The position numbers and the translations under genes are program-made. From NCBI GenBank assembly GCA_017933995.1, contig JAGBKI010000033.1, positions 1 through 64,000 of the forward strand: a stretch of 64,000 nucleotides of DNA, in the 5' to 3' direction. The stretch is from Bacteroidaceae bacterium (GTDB lineage: Bacteria > Bacteroidota > Bacteroidia > Bacteroidales > Bacteroidaceae). Within the stretch, counting starts at the first letter, position 1, and each line of letters starts with the position of its first letter. Of the stretch, positions 8,257-19,300 are shown piece after piece. Under the pieces are notes generated by a model that saw nothing but the letters and a program-made list of their open reading frames with translations, made no database searches and had not been told where the DNA came from.

Positions 8257-9264
8257 TCAGGGGATGACTTTTGTGGACGGGGCGCGGTAGAGGGAGTTCT
8301 TGCCGATGTTGATGCGGACATCGTGCTGGTAGCCCTGCTGGGGCGTGGCGGCGAAGGGGATGTAGGCCGTGCCGCTGAAGACGTCGCTGCCGTCTTTCGT
8401 GAGGGTGCAGTCGAGTTCGAGGTAGGTCTGCGTGGTGGCGGATGCGATGGCGGTCTTGCCGTCCCAGGCCGTGAGCGTCTGCGGGATGAGGAAGAGGTAG
8501 GGCGCGTCGGAGGCGTCGAGGGCTTCGTAGTCGGTGGTGCCGAGCGTCTTGGCCTCGCCGTCGTAGAGTATGTAGGACTGACGCTGGCTGCCCAGCGTCC
8601 ACGACGCGGAGTTGAAGTAGTAGTCGCCGTTCTTGATGACGTTGCAGAGCCTTACGCCCGTGACGCTGAGCGTGTAGTCGGCAAGGTTCGTGGCTTTCTT
8701 CACATAGAAGCGCAGGGCGGTGCAGGCGTGGTCGAAGGCGAAGTGGATGGTGGCTCCCGTGGCGGCAAGGGTGGTGTTCTTCGTCGTGGCCACAAGCAGG
8801 TCTTTCTGCTCTGAGGGGTAGTCGCTGACGGTGAACTGGATGTAAGGGTCGCCGCCGTTCTTTTGGAACGTGTCGTCGGTGATTTTCGTGTCGTCCTTTT
8901 TATAGGTGTAGGCGTACCAGTCGATGGTAGCATAGAAGTTGGGCCACGAGCCGTCATGACACTCCCACTGTCCGTCGGCGGTCTTCTCCGCCGAAACGCC
9001 GCCCGTTTCCAGATTGTCGCCCTCTTCGTAGAGATAGTCAATGTAGAACTTCGAGAGCGTGGGCGTGGTAATGATGGGTGCGCGGCGGGGTGCGTGGGAG
9101 GGTGCGTCGGGGTTTATCAGCGGGTTCTCCGTCACGGTGATGTTGAGGGGGTATTTTGTTTCCTCGGGCTTCGGGTCGTCGGGTATGATGTCGTCGTTGT
9201 CCGAGCCGCAGGCGGCAAAGGTTGCCGCGATGAGGGCAAACAGGAATGGTCTTATGTATTTCAT
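8257..9264 (-). CDS. Fimbrillin family lipoprotein (Mfa-like / FimB-like)
   Basis: ATG 9264 gives a lipoprotein signal MKYIRPFLFALIAATFAAC followed by GSDNDD. The rest fits Bacteroidetes fimbrillins: about 335 aa, beta-rich, with 'ATGATIHFAFDHACTALRF' (the typical F-H-C/A-ALRF strand) and 'YLFLIPQTLTAWDGK'. Such proteins form or cap surface pili after lipid anchoring and proteolytic maturation. It follows the giant protein and a lipoprotein gene on the same strand. A stem-loop element (9281-9387) fills the space upstream. Confidence 0.8.
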   Translation of the reverse strand: MKYIRPFLFALIAATFAACGSDNDDIIPDDPKPEETKYPLNITVTENPLINPDAPSHAPRRAPIITTPTLSKFYIDYLYEEGDNLETGGVSAEKTADGQWECHDGSWPNFYATIDWYAYTYKKDDTKITDDTFQKNGGDPYIQFTVSDYPSEQKDLLVATTKNTTLAATGATIHFAFDHACTALRFYVKKATNLADYTLSVTGVRLCNVIKNGDYYFNSASWTLGSQRQSYILYDGEAKTLGTTDYEALDASDAPYLFLIPQTLTAWDGKTAIASATTQTYLELDCTLTKDGSDVFSGTAYIPFAATPQQGYQHDVRINIGKNSLYRAPSTKVIP

Positions 9265-9280
9265 ACTGTTTGTTTTTTGG

Positions 9281-9387
9281 AACACGAATGGCCACGAATA
9301 TCCACGAATGTTCACGAATAATATTTATGACAATTCTTGCCTTGCAAGCGCTTCGCGATTACGTGGTCATTTGTGGCAATTCGTGTT
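9281..9387. repeat. Intergenic inverted oligomer-repeat element
   Basis: The left arm is built of 'ccacgaat' repeats (aacacgaatggccacgaat and onward). The right arm is the complement (attacgtggtcatttgtggc, then aattcgtgtt). The core is cttgcaagcgcttcgcg. The right arm overlaps the stop codon of the neighbouring lipoprotein gene. See the modular-element finding. Confidence 0.8.
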
Positions 9388-10174
9388 ATAAAGTTCTCGT
9401 GAAGGTGAAGACGCGCTGCGAGGCGGCGTGGTAGTACTTGAGGGTGTAGCGTTCGTTCTCCGCGCGTCCGTAGACGGTCAGGAAGTTGAACAGCAGGATG
9501 GGGGCATTGAACTCAGCCACGCCCCTGCACTCGTCGCCGACAAAGGCTGCCAAGAGGTCGCCCGCGCCGGGGATGACGTCGATGGGGGCGAGGTCGGTGG
9601 GGTCGAGCGTGTGTGTCTCTGCCACGGGGAACTTGTCGCATCCGAGCGTGAACTGCGGCACGATGGCGTCGTCGAGGCCGTAGACTTCACCCATGTCGTA
9701 GCGCATCTGCACGGTGCGGGTGAAGGTCTGCTTCAGCCGAGCGCAGTAGTAGCGCAGGGTGACGGTGACGACGTTCTGGTCGGCTTCGTTGCCGTAGGCT
9801 TTCAGCAGGAAGGTGCCTCGGTCGGCATCGGCCTCCGCGCCTTCGGCCTGCGAGACGGCGGGGGAAGTGAGGCCGCGCATCTCGCCGCCGACGAAGAAGG
9901 CCAGCAGGTCATCGTCCGTGACGTAAGGCTTCAGCGCGTCTTCGAGCTGCACGATAATGATGGCCCAGTTCTCGTAGAGTGCGGGGTTGGGTTCCTGCCA
10001 GTCAGGGCGTTCGTCGTTGCCGCTGAAGTCCACTTGCCACGTCGGGGCTTCGGTGACGGTCTCGACGGTGTAGGCAGATTCCGTTTTGTCGTTGTTGTCG
10101 TCATCGCTGCTGCAAGCACCCAGTGTGAGGCTTGCCAGCAGGACGGCGGCCTGGAAAAAGAATTTATGTTTCAT
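9386..10174 (-). CDS. Lipoprotein with two repeats shared with the giant protein (262 aa)
   Basis: Lipobox LTLGAC, then SSDDDNND. It contains two copies of a short motif, 'DDLLAFFVGGEMRGLTSPA' and 'GDLLAAFVGDECRGVAEF', each followed by strands ending in aromatic residues. The C-terminal part of the downstream giant protein has the same pattern (GDRLLAFSNGEQLGEAP; RDIVGVFGRDGVCHGFA). A shared fold and a joint role at the cell surface are inferred. It lies about 140 bp downstream of the giant gene, with a stem-loop element between them. Confidence 0.7.
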   Translation of the reverse strand: MKHKFFFQAAVLLASLTLGACSSDDDNNDKTESAYTVETVTEAPTWQVDFSGNDERPDWQEPNPALYENWAIIIVQLEDALKPYVTDDDLLAFFVGGEMRGLTSPAVSQAEGAEADADRGTFLLKAYGNEADQNVVTVTLRYYCARLKQTFTRTVQMRYDMGEVYGLDDAIVPQFTLGCDKFPVAETHTLDPTDLAPIDVIPGAGDLLAAFVGDECRGVAEFNAPILLFNFLTVYGRAENERYTLKYYHAASQRVFTFTRTL

Positions 10175-10196
10175 CTTACTATTCTTTATTTTGTTT

Positions 10197-10304
10197 GATT
10201 TGTAGAGATTTGTAAGATTTCTCGCCGTAGGCGACTAATAAATTGAGTTCTACTCGCTTCGCTCGTCGAAGAAATCTCACAAATCTTTTCAAATCTTACA
10301 AATC
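10197..10304. repeat. Intergenic inverted oligomer-repeat element with the MITE-like core
   Basis: The arms are made of 'gatttgta(a)gattt' units and their complements. The core is tcgccgtaggcga plus the ctcgcttcgctcgtcgaag module, the same core as copies B and C, but without CGTTGGCGGAATT ends. It therefore links the two kinds of element in the window. Confidence 0.85.
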
Positions 10305-10311
10305 TTTCATT

Positions 10312-13300
10312 TTACTTTATTACCACTTTCTTTCCGTTGAAGATGTAGACGCCGGGGATGGTGGGGCGTTGGTGGAGGAGTATGCCGCCGACGGTGTACC
10401 ACTTGCCGTCCGCCGCACGATCGGTCTGCAAGAAACTGATGGCTGTGGGCTGGTCGGGGCTGCCGATGACGGCGTTGGGGGCGTAGGACATCTGATTGTC
10501 TGCAGTGGTGGCGACGAGTTCGCCGTCGCGCTCGATGGCGAACCAGATGTCGGCTTGGGCTTCGGCGGAGAGGGTGAGGTAGAAGAGACTGGCCTCGCCG
10601 GATTGCCCGGAATTTCCGGAGAGTCCGGGTTGTCTGGGCTCAACTGCCAGCGGGGCTTCGCCGAGCTGTTCGCCGTTGGAGAAGGCGAGGAGGCGGTCGC
10701 CGGGTTCAACGTCGAAGCCCTCGACGGTGGCGGTGACGGTCATGGTGGTGAGGCGGGCGGGGGCGGCGGTGCGCACCGTAGCGTTCGACCACTCGTCGAT
10801 GAACGTGCTGGTGGGGTCGTAGTAGGGATAGGTGAACTCGGTCTCGGTGTCGGCCTTGCGCAGGAGCATATAGCCCTCGCCGGGCTTCATATACTCCAGA
10901 CTGCCGCGCCAACGACCCACACCGCCCTGCACGGTGAAGTAGGCGAACTCGTCGTGGCTCTTGATGACGTCGCCGGGCTGTGCCTTATCGTAGTAGTCGG
11001 CCAGGGCGGTCTCAAGGGGCAGGTTGAGCATCGGGGTGTAGCCAATGCCGTTCCATCCCGGACGGAGGCTGATGGTGCGCATGTCGAGCTGCTTGATGAT
11101 GTAGCCTGCGATGGGGAAGGTGACGGGTTCCTGCACCATAATGGCGTAGGCGTTCTTCTGCGAGAGGATGCGGACGCTCTCACTGCCCGATGCCAGCCAG
11201 TGGCCGCTGCGGTAGATGAGCGTGGCGTCGCTGTTCATGTCGGTCAGCACGTCGCCCTCTTTCCAAGGCAGTCCGTCGAGCAGGTTGCTGAGGTTGAAGA
11301 GTTTCTCGCTGGCCACGTTGAACGACACCCAGTTCCAGCCCTTGTGCAGGTCGAATGACTGCACGTACTCGTAGCCGCCGCGCAGCACGACGGGTTCGTC
11401 GCTGCCCAGCACGGCGTTGCTCTGGAACTTGATGGACGGCGAGGCATTGAGCACCATCTGTCGACCCGTGGTGTATTGCCACAGTTTGAAGTAGAGGTCG
11501 CGCCCGCTGGCCTGATTGTCGTAGACGGTGAGGTAAAGGTTGCTCTCACCCGTCAGCGCGGAGTAGCTGATGTTGGCGAAGCCGTGGCATACGCCGTCGC
11601 GTCCGAATACGCCCACGATGTCGCGCGTATCGGTGTCGATTTCGTCAAGCAGAACGACGCGGGCGGAGATGTTCATCGAATACTGCAACAGGTCGCTGCT
11701 GATTTCGTTCGCCCAGTCGGGCTTCTCGCCCACGACGGTGAGGCTGAGGTAGAGCGGTTCGGACACGCCATCCTCGTCGGTGAGGTAGATGATTTCGTCG
11801 TAGGAACCCACGTTGAGCGCCGGGTTCACCGTTCCCGTGAGTACTACGCGGTCCTGCGCGTCCACCACGTCGCTGTAGCTGTCAAGCGCGAGCCACTTGG
11901 GGCAGTTCTCGATGGTGTAGGTGTGCTTCGTGGCGCTCTGGTTGGTCACGGTGAAGGCGATTCCCTCACTCTGTCCGTAGTCCACGCTGCGCGTGACGCG
12001 GTTTTCGAGCCACGTCAGCGAACTGCTCGACACGTAGTAGCAGGCCGTGGCGGGCGAGGCCATTGCGTTGCCGTTCTTGTCCTCCACGTCGCGCAGGGTG
12101 ACGTAGATGTTGCGGCGGTTGAGGCGCGAGGCGGATTCCTTGAGGTTCACCAGTACCTGGTTGTCCTTGCCCACGAAACTGAACGTGAGGTTGGTGAGGT
12201 TCTCGCTCGGCACGACGGGTGCCGCCGTGGTCTGCACGATGTGGGGCAGGATGACGTCGACGCTGTCCTTGAACAGGTAGTCGCGCACGGGGGTGGAAGT
12301 GGCCTCCTGCGTCACGGGGTCGAGCTGGTAGCGTATGTCGCCGTTGTTGTCGATGTAGAGTTTCTTGCTGTAGGGGTAGGCCACGAACTCGATGTCGTTG
12401 TCCTTCTGCCGCTCCTGGCGGTCGAAGCCGAGGTAGGTCATCAGGCCCGCCTCGTCGCCCACGGGGCTCTTTGTGGCGTAGCGCTTAATGAGCGTCAGCG
12501 GCAGCGCCTGCTGGAACATGCAGAGTTCGTCGACGTAGCCCGTCATACCGCCCTCGAAGCGAGCACCGAGGTCGTTAGTGCCGATGCTGACGGTGCCGAT
12601 GCTTGAGGTGTTGGCACTTATGCCGATGCAGTAGGAGGTATATTCGCCGCAAGTGGCTGTCACGCTGGTTACACCGTCGCCGATGGTGATGTCCCCGCAC
12701 GAAGTCTCGTAGTAGCCGGCACCGATGCCAGGCGCATAGCCGCCACCCGTTGCGGTGATGGTGCCGCCCGTGATGGTGATGTCGCCACAATTGGCTCGGC
12801 CACTGCCTCCTATGCCAGCCGAATATCCACCGCCTATGGCTGTGATGATACCACCCTTGATGAGGATGTTGCCACATGGGGAGGCGTAGCCTTGGGAGCC
12901 GGCACCGATGCCTGCACCATTCCCATTTGAGCTGGCGGTAAGCGAACCGCTACCTTGAATGGTAAGCGTCTTACCCTCTGGGATGTGGATGCCGGGATAA
13001 GAACCTAAGAATCCCTTCACAGTGTTTGTCCCTTTAAGAACGAGGGTGGCATCGCCAATGCAGGAGATGCCCGCCCACTGGCAGCTGTAGTTGTATGTAC
13101 CGTTGATGGTTGCATCGCTGAGCGTCACGGTGGCTCCGTCGGCTACGGAAATCTTCACGTCTGCGCCAAGCGTGCCAGTGAGCGCGTCGCCGTCCTGCGC
13201 CTCGTAGTCGGCGGTGAGCGTCGAGAGATCAACGGTGTTCTTTACTGAGGCTGTTTGGTCTTCGTCAGCCCAAGAGCCGTTGCCCGTGAAGGTGTAGGAA

Positions 13301-16300
13301 TCTTCGTGAATGCTACCCGTCACGATGGGTTGTACCACGTCCACCACGATGCCGCCGCCGATGAGCGGTGTGCCGCCGCTGATGCCGCCGAGCGCGTCGG
13401 TGGCGAAGGTGGCTTTCAGCACTTGGTCGACGTAGATGTTGGCCACGTTGCGCGAGCGGTTCACGGTCATGGCGAAGTGGTGCCACTGGTCGTCGGCGTA
13501 GCCCTCGCCCGCTGTCACGGTCGTACCGTTCGAGCGGTAGGTGAGTTCATTGTCTACGATGCCCAGCCAGAATTGGTTTTCCGCGCCGTCGAAGCCCGCC
13601 TTGCCGCTGCCGTTGCCGAGCAGGCCGCAGTCGCGGTCGCCGGTCTTGAACCAGAACATCAGCGTGTAGTCCTCGTCGGCAGAGCGGCTGAGGGCGTTCG
13701 CGTCGAGCTGGATGCCCTCGTCTTTCTTATCAAGGCGGAGTGACCAGCCTTGCGGCATCGCCCAGTTGGCATTGATGAGCCGCGCGTTAGCACCCTGCGT
13801 GTGGTCGAGGGCCACGTCGCCCACGCCTTCGTTCATCGGGTAGTAGCCCACGAGTCCCATCTCGTAGCCGGTCAGACGGCGGCTGCCGTAGGCGGTGCCC
13901 ACCTGCGTGCCGTTCAGGGCACGATACCACAGGCGCGCCTCCATCATACGGCCCTCATAGTACTGGCTCTTCGAGCGGTCGGTCTCGTTGGTGCGACCGA
14001 AGATGAGCGGACCGGTGCCGTCGTAACGTACGCCGTACGTCGCATCGATTCCACCCCACGAGCCGATGGCCTTGCCACCGTTGTAGAGCGTCAGCATGTT
14101 GTTCTCCTGGTCAATGGTCAAGGCTACCTGCGTAAAGGCATTCTTGACGATGGGTTCGGTGGACTCGAAGAAGAGGTTGTTCACGTATGCCTTCAACTTG
14201 TAGTCGGACGTCAGCCAGAGCTGCAGTTTCTTGCCGTTCGTACCGTGGGAGAAGAGGGGCATGTCGCGTCCCGTAGCGTCGGGACGTATCATCAGGTCGA
14301 CGGTGAAGCTCTTGCCGCTGAAGTTGCGCTGTGCCTCGGTCTCCACGCAGCCATTGCCGGTGAACTGCACGCTCACGGCCTCGGAAACGTTCGTGTTGTT
14401 CACCTCGCCCTTCACCTCGAAGTTGGTGATGGCACTGAGGTAGTTGTGCTCGATGTCCTCGGTGAAGTTGAAGATGATATTGTCGCCCAAGTTGAGTATG
14501 CCGTCCTTGGGTTCGGGCGTGCCGAAGAGCTGCGGACGGCGCGTGTCCTTCACGCCGCTGAGCACCTTCGACGAGGTGGTGAGGAAGGAGTTTCCGTCGC
14601 GGCAGTAGAGTACGGCGCGCAGGTCGTAGGCTTTCTCGATAACGGGGCCTTCGCCGTAGAACTGTGTCACGATGTTGCCGTTTTCGGGAATCAGTTCGCG
14701 CACGCCGCTGGCCTGGTTCATCAAGAGCGTGTCGGCGTAGAAGGAGCAGAGGTTGGTCCAGCCGTTGTCGCCGAGCTGCGTTTCCTTATACTGGAACTCG
14801 ATGTGGTCAAAGTTCTTCTGGTGCCTGTTGAAGCCGTCGATGGTGATGGGCAGGAACCAGCCGCGCTTGTCATTGTATTGCGCGTTGGTGTTCATCACCC
14901 ACTTGTCGCCAGGCGTGGAGATGTTCACGGGGCCAGCCTCGCGCAGGTAGTGTACGTCGAATGACACCTCGTCGTAGGCATGTTGCCAATCGTCGGGCGA
15001 GCAGAGGAAGAGTTTCAAACCTTCGTAGTCGAACTCATCGCCGGCGTAGACCTCTAAGGTCTTCTCCACAATTTCGCCTGGCTTCAGGAAGAAGTCCATA
15101 CCTTTCGCGTTGAGCGGCGTACCGTCGATGTAGAGTTTCGCACCGTTCGGATTGGTGCTTTCGTCAAGTTGTAGACTGTTCGTCAGCAGCCCGCCGCTAA
15201 CCACTTCGGGCTGTTCGCTGTCGTTGGTCATGTAGATCTTGAAGCGTGCGGGGTCGCCCACGGCTACGCCGCTCACGCTCTGGCGGTCGAGCGTAATCTT
15301 TGGGTTGCAGATTTTCTTTGTGCGCTCGTCGAGCAGCGTACCGGGACGGAAGGCCACGGTATAACGGGCATCCTCCCACGGGTTGCAGGTGGCACCGCCG
15401 CGTGTGCGGTAGACGAAACTGCGGGGATAGATGGCCTTGCTGTAGTCGATGCCTTCGTAGGAAATGCCGTCCTTGATGTGGTCTCTTACCACATCCACCC
15501 AGTTGTCGAAGTTGGCGTTGTGGTAGACGTCAAGGGCACCCACGCCCTTGACGGTCGCGGTGTCGGTGGTCATCGTCCGCACACGATAGACATCCACATC
15601 GAGGTTGCTCTTACCTCCCATTGCAATGGTGAAGCTTTCCTTGCGACTGTAGTTGTTCTGCGTGCCGTAGGTAGCTGTGCTGGTGTATTCCGCCACAGGC
15701 TTCACGCCAAAGGAGAACACGTGGCTGAAGAACGAAAATCTTGCCTCCGTCTCGTCCTGGCCTTGATCGTTCTTAAACTTGCGTTGGTTGATGAGTTTCA
15801 TCAGCGCACTGAGAGCCGCCTTCAGTCCGGGCTGCGAGAGCAAAGCACCGCCCGCTGCGGCCATGCGGTCTTCCCACCCCTGACCGTCGGTGTCGAAGTA
15901 GTCGGCGGTGGTGAAGGGGTAGTTGATGTACTGCGACTGGCTGAACTCGCTCTCGAAGGATTCGCTGTAGGACACCTTGGAGCCAAAGCTCACGTGATAG
16001 TTGGACACGAGGTCGTAGGCGGCGAGTTTCTCCTGTTCGTTGGAACCAATCATTTGAATCCAAGCAAGCATGTGGGAGTACTTCTCGTCAACCTCGTTGC
16101 GAAGCCCCGTTTTTCCATCGGGACTAATCATCTCGTACTCCACGCCGAAGTTCTCGTGGTCTGCCGCCACTTTCGACCAATAGACAGGTTCCTGCGTCTT
16201 GTTAGCCAGTGCCACGGCCTCGTCGCGCGTGCCGGTGAAGAGGAGGTCGCGTATCTCCTGTGCCAGGCGCGGCAGCAGCTCGCCGGTGATGTACTTCTGC

Positions 16301-19300
16301 GAATGGACGAAATGCGAGGTGACTTCAGGACCGTAGGCGAGCGACACGTCGCGCACCAGGTGGAAGAGGTTGCCGTCGGCATCCTTTCCTTGGGCGAGTT
16401 CCACGAGCGAGCCAAACTTGCTCGTCACGCTGCCCACGCTGCCACTCGTGCGGCCCAGCATCTGCTGGTACATCGCGTCGGGGATGGCACGGATGGTACT
16501 CATCTGCGTGGCAATGATGTTCTGTACAATACCGATGTAGAGGTCGGCATCGGCCCCCACCAATGTGGAGGCACTGCTGGTGGTGATGTCCTCATTGACG
16601 TTCATCGTGTAGGAGTAGGCCTTCTTTCCTGCTCCGCTGAAGATGACGTCAAGAGCGAAGATGCCAGTTTGGGACGCGGAATTAATCGTTCCATGCTCAG
16701 CGGTGACGTCTATCGTACCCGTATAGGTGTCGAGTGCCGTACCCTCCGTGAAGGTCAGATTCACACCGGCCTGGAACTTCATGTCGACCGTGTAGCTCAG
16801 TTTGAGTTTCGAGCCTTTTGAGAGGGTGGCGTAGCTGCCGCCTCCGGGCGGGTCGCGCAGGATGTCGATGAGCAAGGGGTTGCCCTGCGTCAATATCTCC
16901 TTCGCCCCCGTAGTGGGGAAGAGGTTGAGGATATAGCCGCGCAGGGGTTCGGCCTCGTAGGTGGTGCCGTCCTGCTCCAAGGTCATCGTCACCGTGCGCA
17001 GGGCGTCCTCGCCCGTGAGGAGGCGCGTGGTCTGTCCGGCGCGTAGGTAGTAGATGCCCTGACCGAGGCTGTCCAGTTCTACCTCTTCGCGTTGCAGGCC
17101 GTCTTTCAGTCCGTTGTGTACGGTCACCTTACCGCCACCCACATGGACGATGTCTTCAAGGGTCGAACCCTGTACGCCGTTCCACGGATAGCGCTCCACG
17201 ACGGAAATCTGTATCGGGTAGCGACGCTCCAGGCTGAAGACGGGGTAGCCGAAGGTGTAGGTCGCCTCGCCTTCCATGACGGGCACTTTGCCCATCACGG
17301 GCACTTGTCCGTAGATGGGTTCTTTTTCATAGGTCATCATCGGCTCGGTGTCTTCCTTGCCTCGACAGGTCAGCGACAGTTCGCCCAGCGCAATTTCCAA
17401 GTAATCCCATTCGCTTCCGATATATCCGCTGGAACTCATGAGATTTTCTAAGCGGAAGTATTGGTAGAAACTGTGGTCGGAAACATCATAGGTGTACGTC
17501 TTGCAACTATAGGCGCCCATGCCCGAATTTTGCACGTCCAGCAAGGTTGTCCATTCGTCAGTTTCTAAGGCACGACCGAGCAGGCGGAAACACTTAGGAT
17601 TGCGGCCATCATATATATTATTGTCATCGCCTGTAGTTAGGTTGAGAGCTTTGACGCTGACAAGTTTGTCGGCCTTGAAATTAACCCAAGCCGTTTTCAC
17701 GTTGAAGGAAGTTGCAACTACACACCATTTGGTGTTCACGTCACCATCAAAGAGTTGCTCGTATCGGTCAACGCCAGGGTCGCTGACATCCTGCGGTGTC
17801 AGTTTGGGCATGTGGGTGTAGGCGTCGAAGATGGGTTTGTTGTCGCCCTCGCCAATACCTATGGGGATTTCATTGTAGCCGATGATGTCTTCCTTGTAGT
17901 CTACAATGTCATCTTTATAGCCCGTTACACCCTGATAAGCCAGCGGTACGTCCACAACCTCGCCGCCCAGGTTCTGGGCTACATAGACGCGGTCGCCGAA
18001 GTAGTCGAAATCGTCGTAGTTCAACTGGCGGTAGGTAATCTCCACGGGGGCGTGGTAGATGCGGTTGTAGCGGTAGTTGTAGCTTTCCTTGGGCTGGTAG
18101 ACAGTGCGGTTGTCCACGTCGGTGAAGGTGCCCACGTAGGTGGAATCCTTCGGCGTGAGGCAGTCGGTGAGGTCGATGACCTCGCTCACCATACCGTCCT
18201 GGAAGAGCGTGGGATAGCCGTCGCAATAGACTTGCGTCACCTTCCAGCGCACGGGCGGCAGCTTCAGGACGTATTCGCCCGTCACCGAGTCGGGGCGCAC
18301 CACCATGCGCTTGCGCTCCACGTCGGCCTGGGTCTGGTGACCCTTGCCTGCAGGGTGATCGAAGGTGAGCGTACGCTTGGAGAGCGTGGGGTTCAGGTTG
18401 TCGTAGACGAGCCACGAGGTGTTGTCGCCCTCAAGGGTGAGCACCATACGGAGGTTGCTGCCGAGGTTGTTGCGCGAGAGGTTGTTGTCGAGCGGCAGCA
18501 GGCCCTGGTCGTTACCGCCCACGACGCGACCCGTCACCTTGACGAGCGTGGCGTCGTAGAAGTAGGTCTGGCCCACCTTGTCGGTCAGCACCACGCCGTC
18601 CTTGCTCTTATAGTAGCCGCCGCCAGTGAAGGTGTGGCCGTCCATCTCGGCCTGGATAACGTTGTTCACACCGCCGAGGAGCATAAAGCTGGCGTTGCCG
18701 TCGAAGTCGGTCTCTACGTAGCCGCCACGGTTGTTGTGCATCAGCTGGCCGTTCACGCGGAAGCGGACACCCTTGACGGGGATGCTCGTGCCGTCGTACA
18801 TCACATAGGCGTTGAACAAGAGACCGTTGGTGACGGTGAGTTCGTTCAGGCTGCTGTAGTTCGACTTGTCGTCGAAGGTGGCGATGCGGCTGGTGGGGTC
18901 GAGGTCCATGCGCCCGCCCTCGGTGACGGGCACCACCTTGTAGGAGATGCTCTGTCGGTCGTGATAAGAGAGGTCTTCGCAGACGTAGTGGCCGCTCTCA
19001 TCGGTCACCGTCGTGGTTTCCTCCGTGTTGGTGTCCTCGCGAACAATGCTGAGGGTGAGGTTGGGAATGCCCGTGCCGTCGTTGAAGCGCACATAGCCCT
19101 CCAGCATACCCGTGTGCTTACACGAGCCTTTGGCAATGTCGGTTTCGGAAGTATGGAGGCCTTCGCAGTCGCTGGTAGCAACGACCTTGTATTGATAGTC
19201 CACAAGGGGCGAGACGGTGGTGTCCTCGTAACTGTTCTTGTCGATGTAGGTTTCCACTATTTCCCAATTTGCCAAGACGCCTGTTCGGCGATAGACGGTG

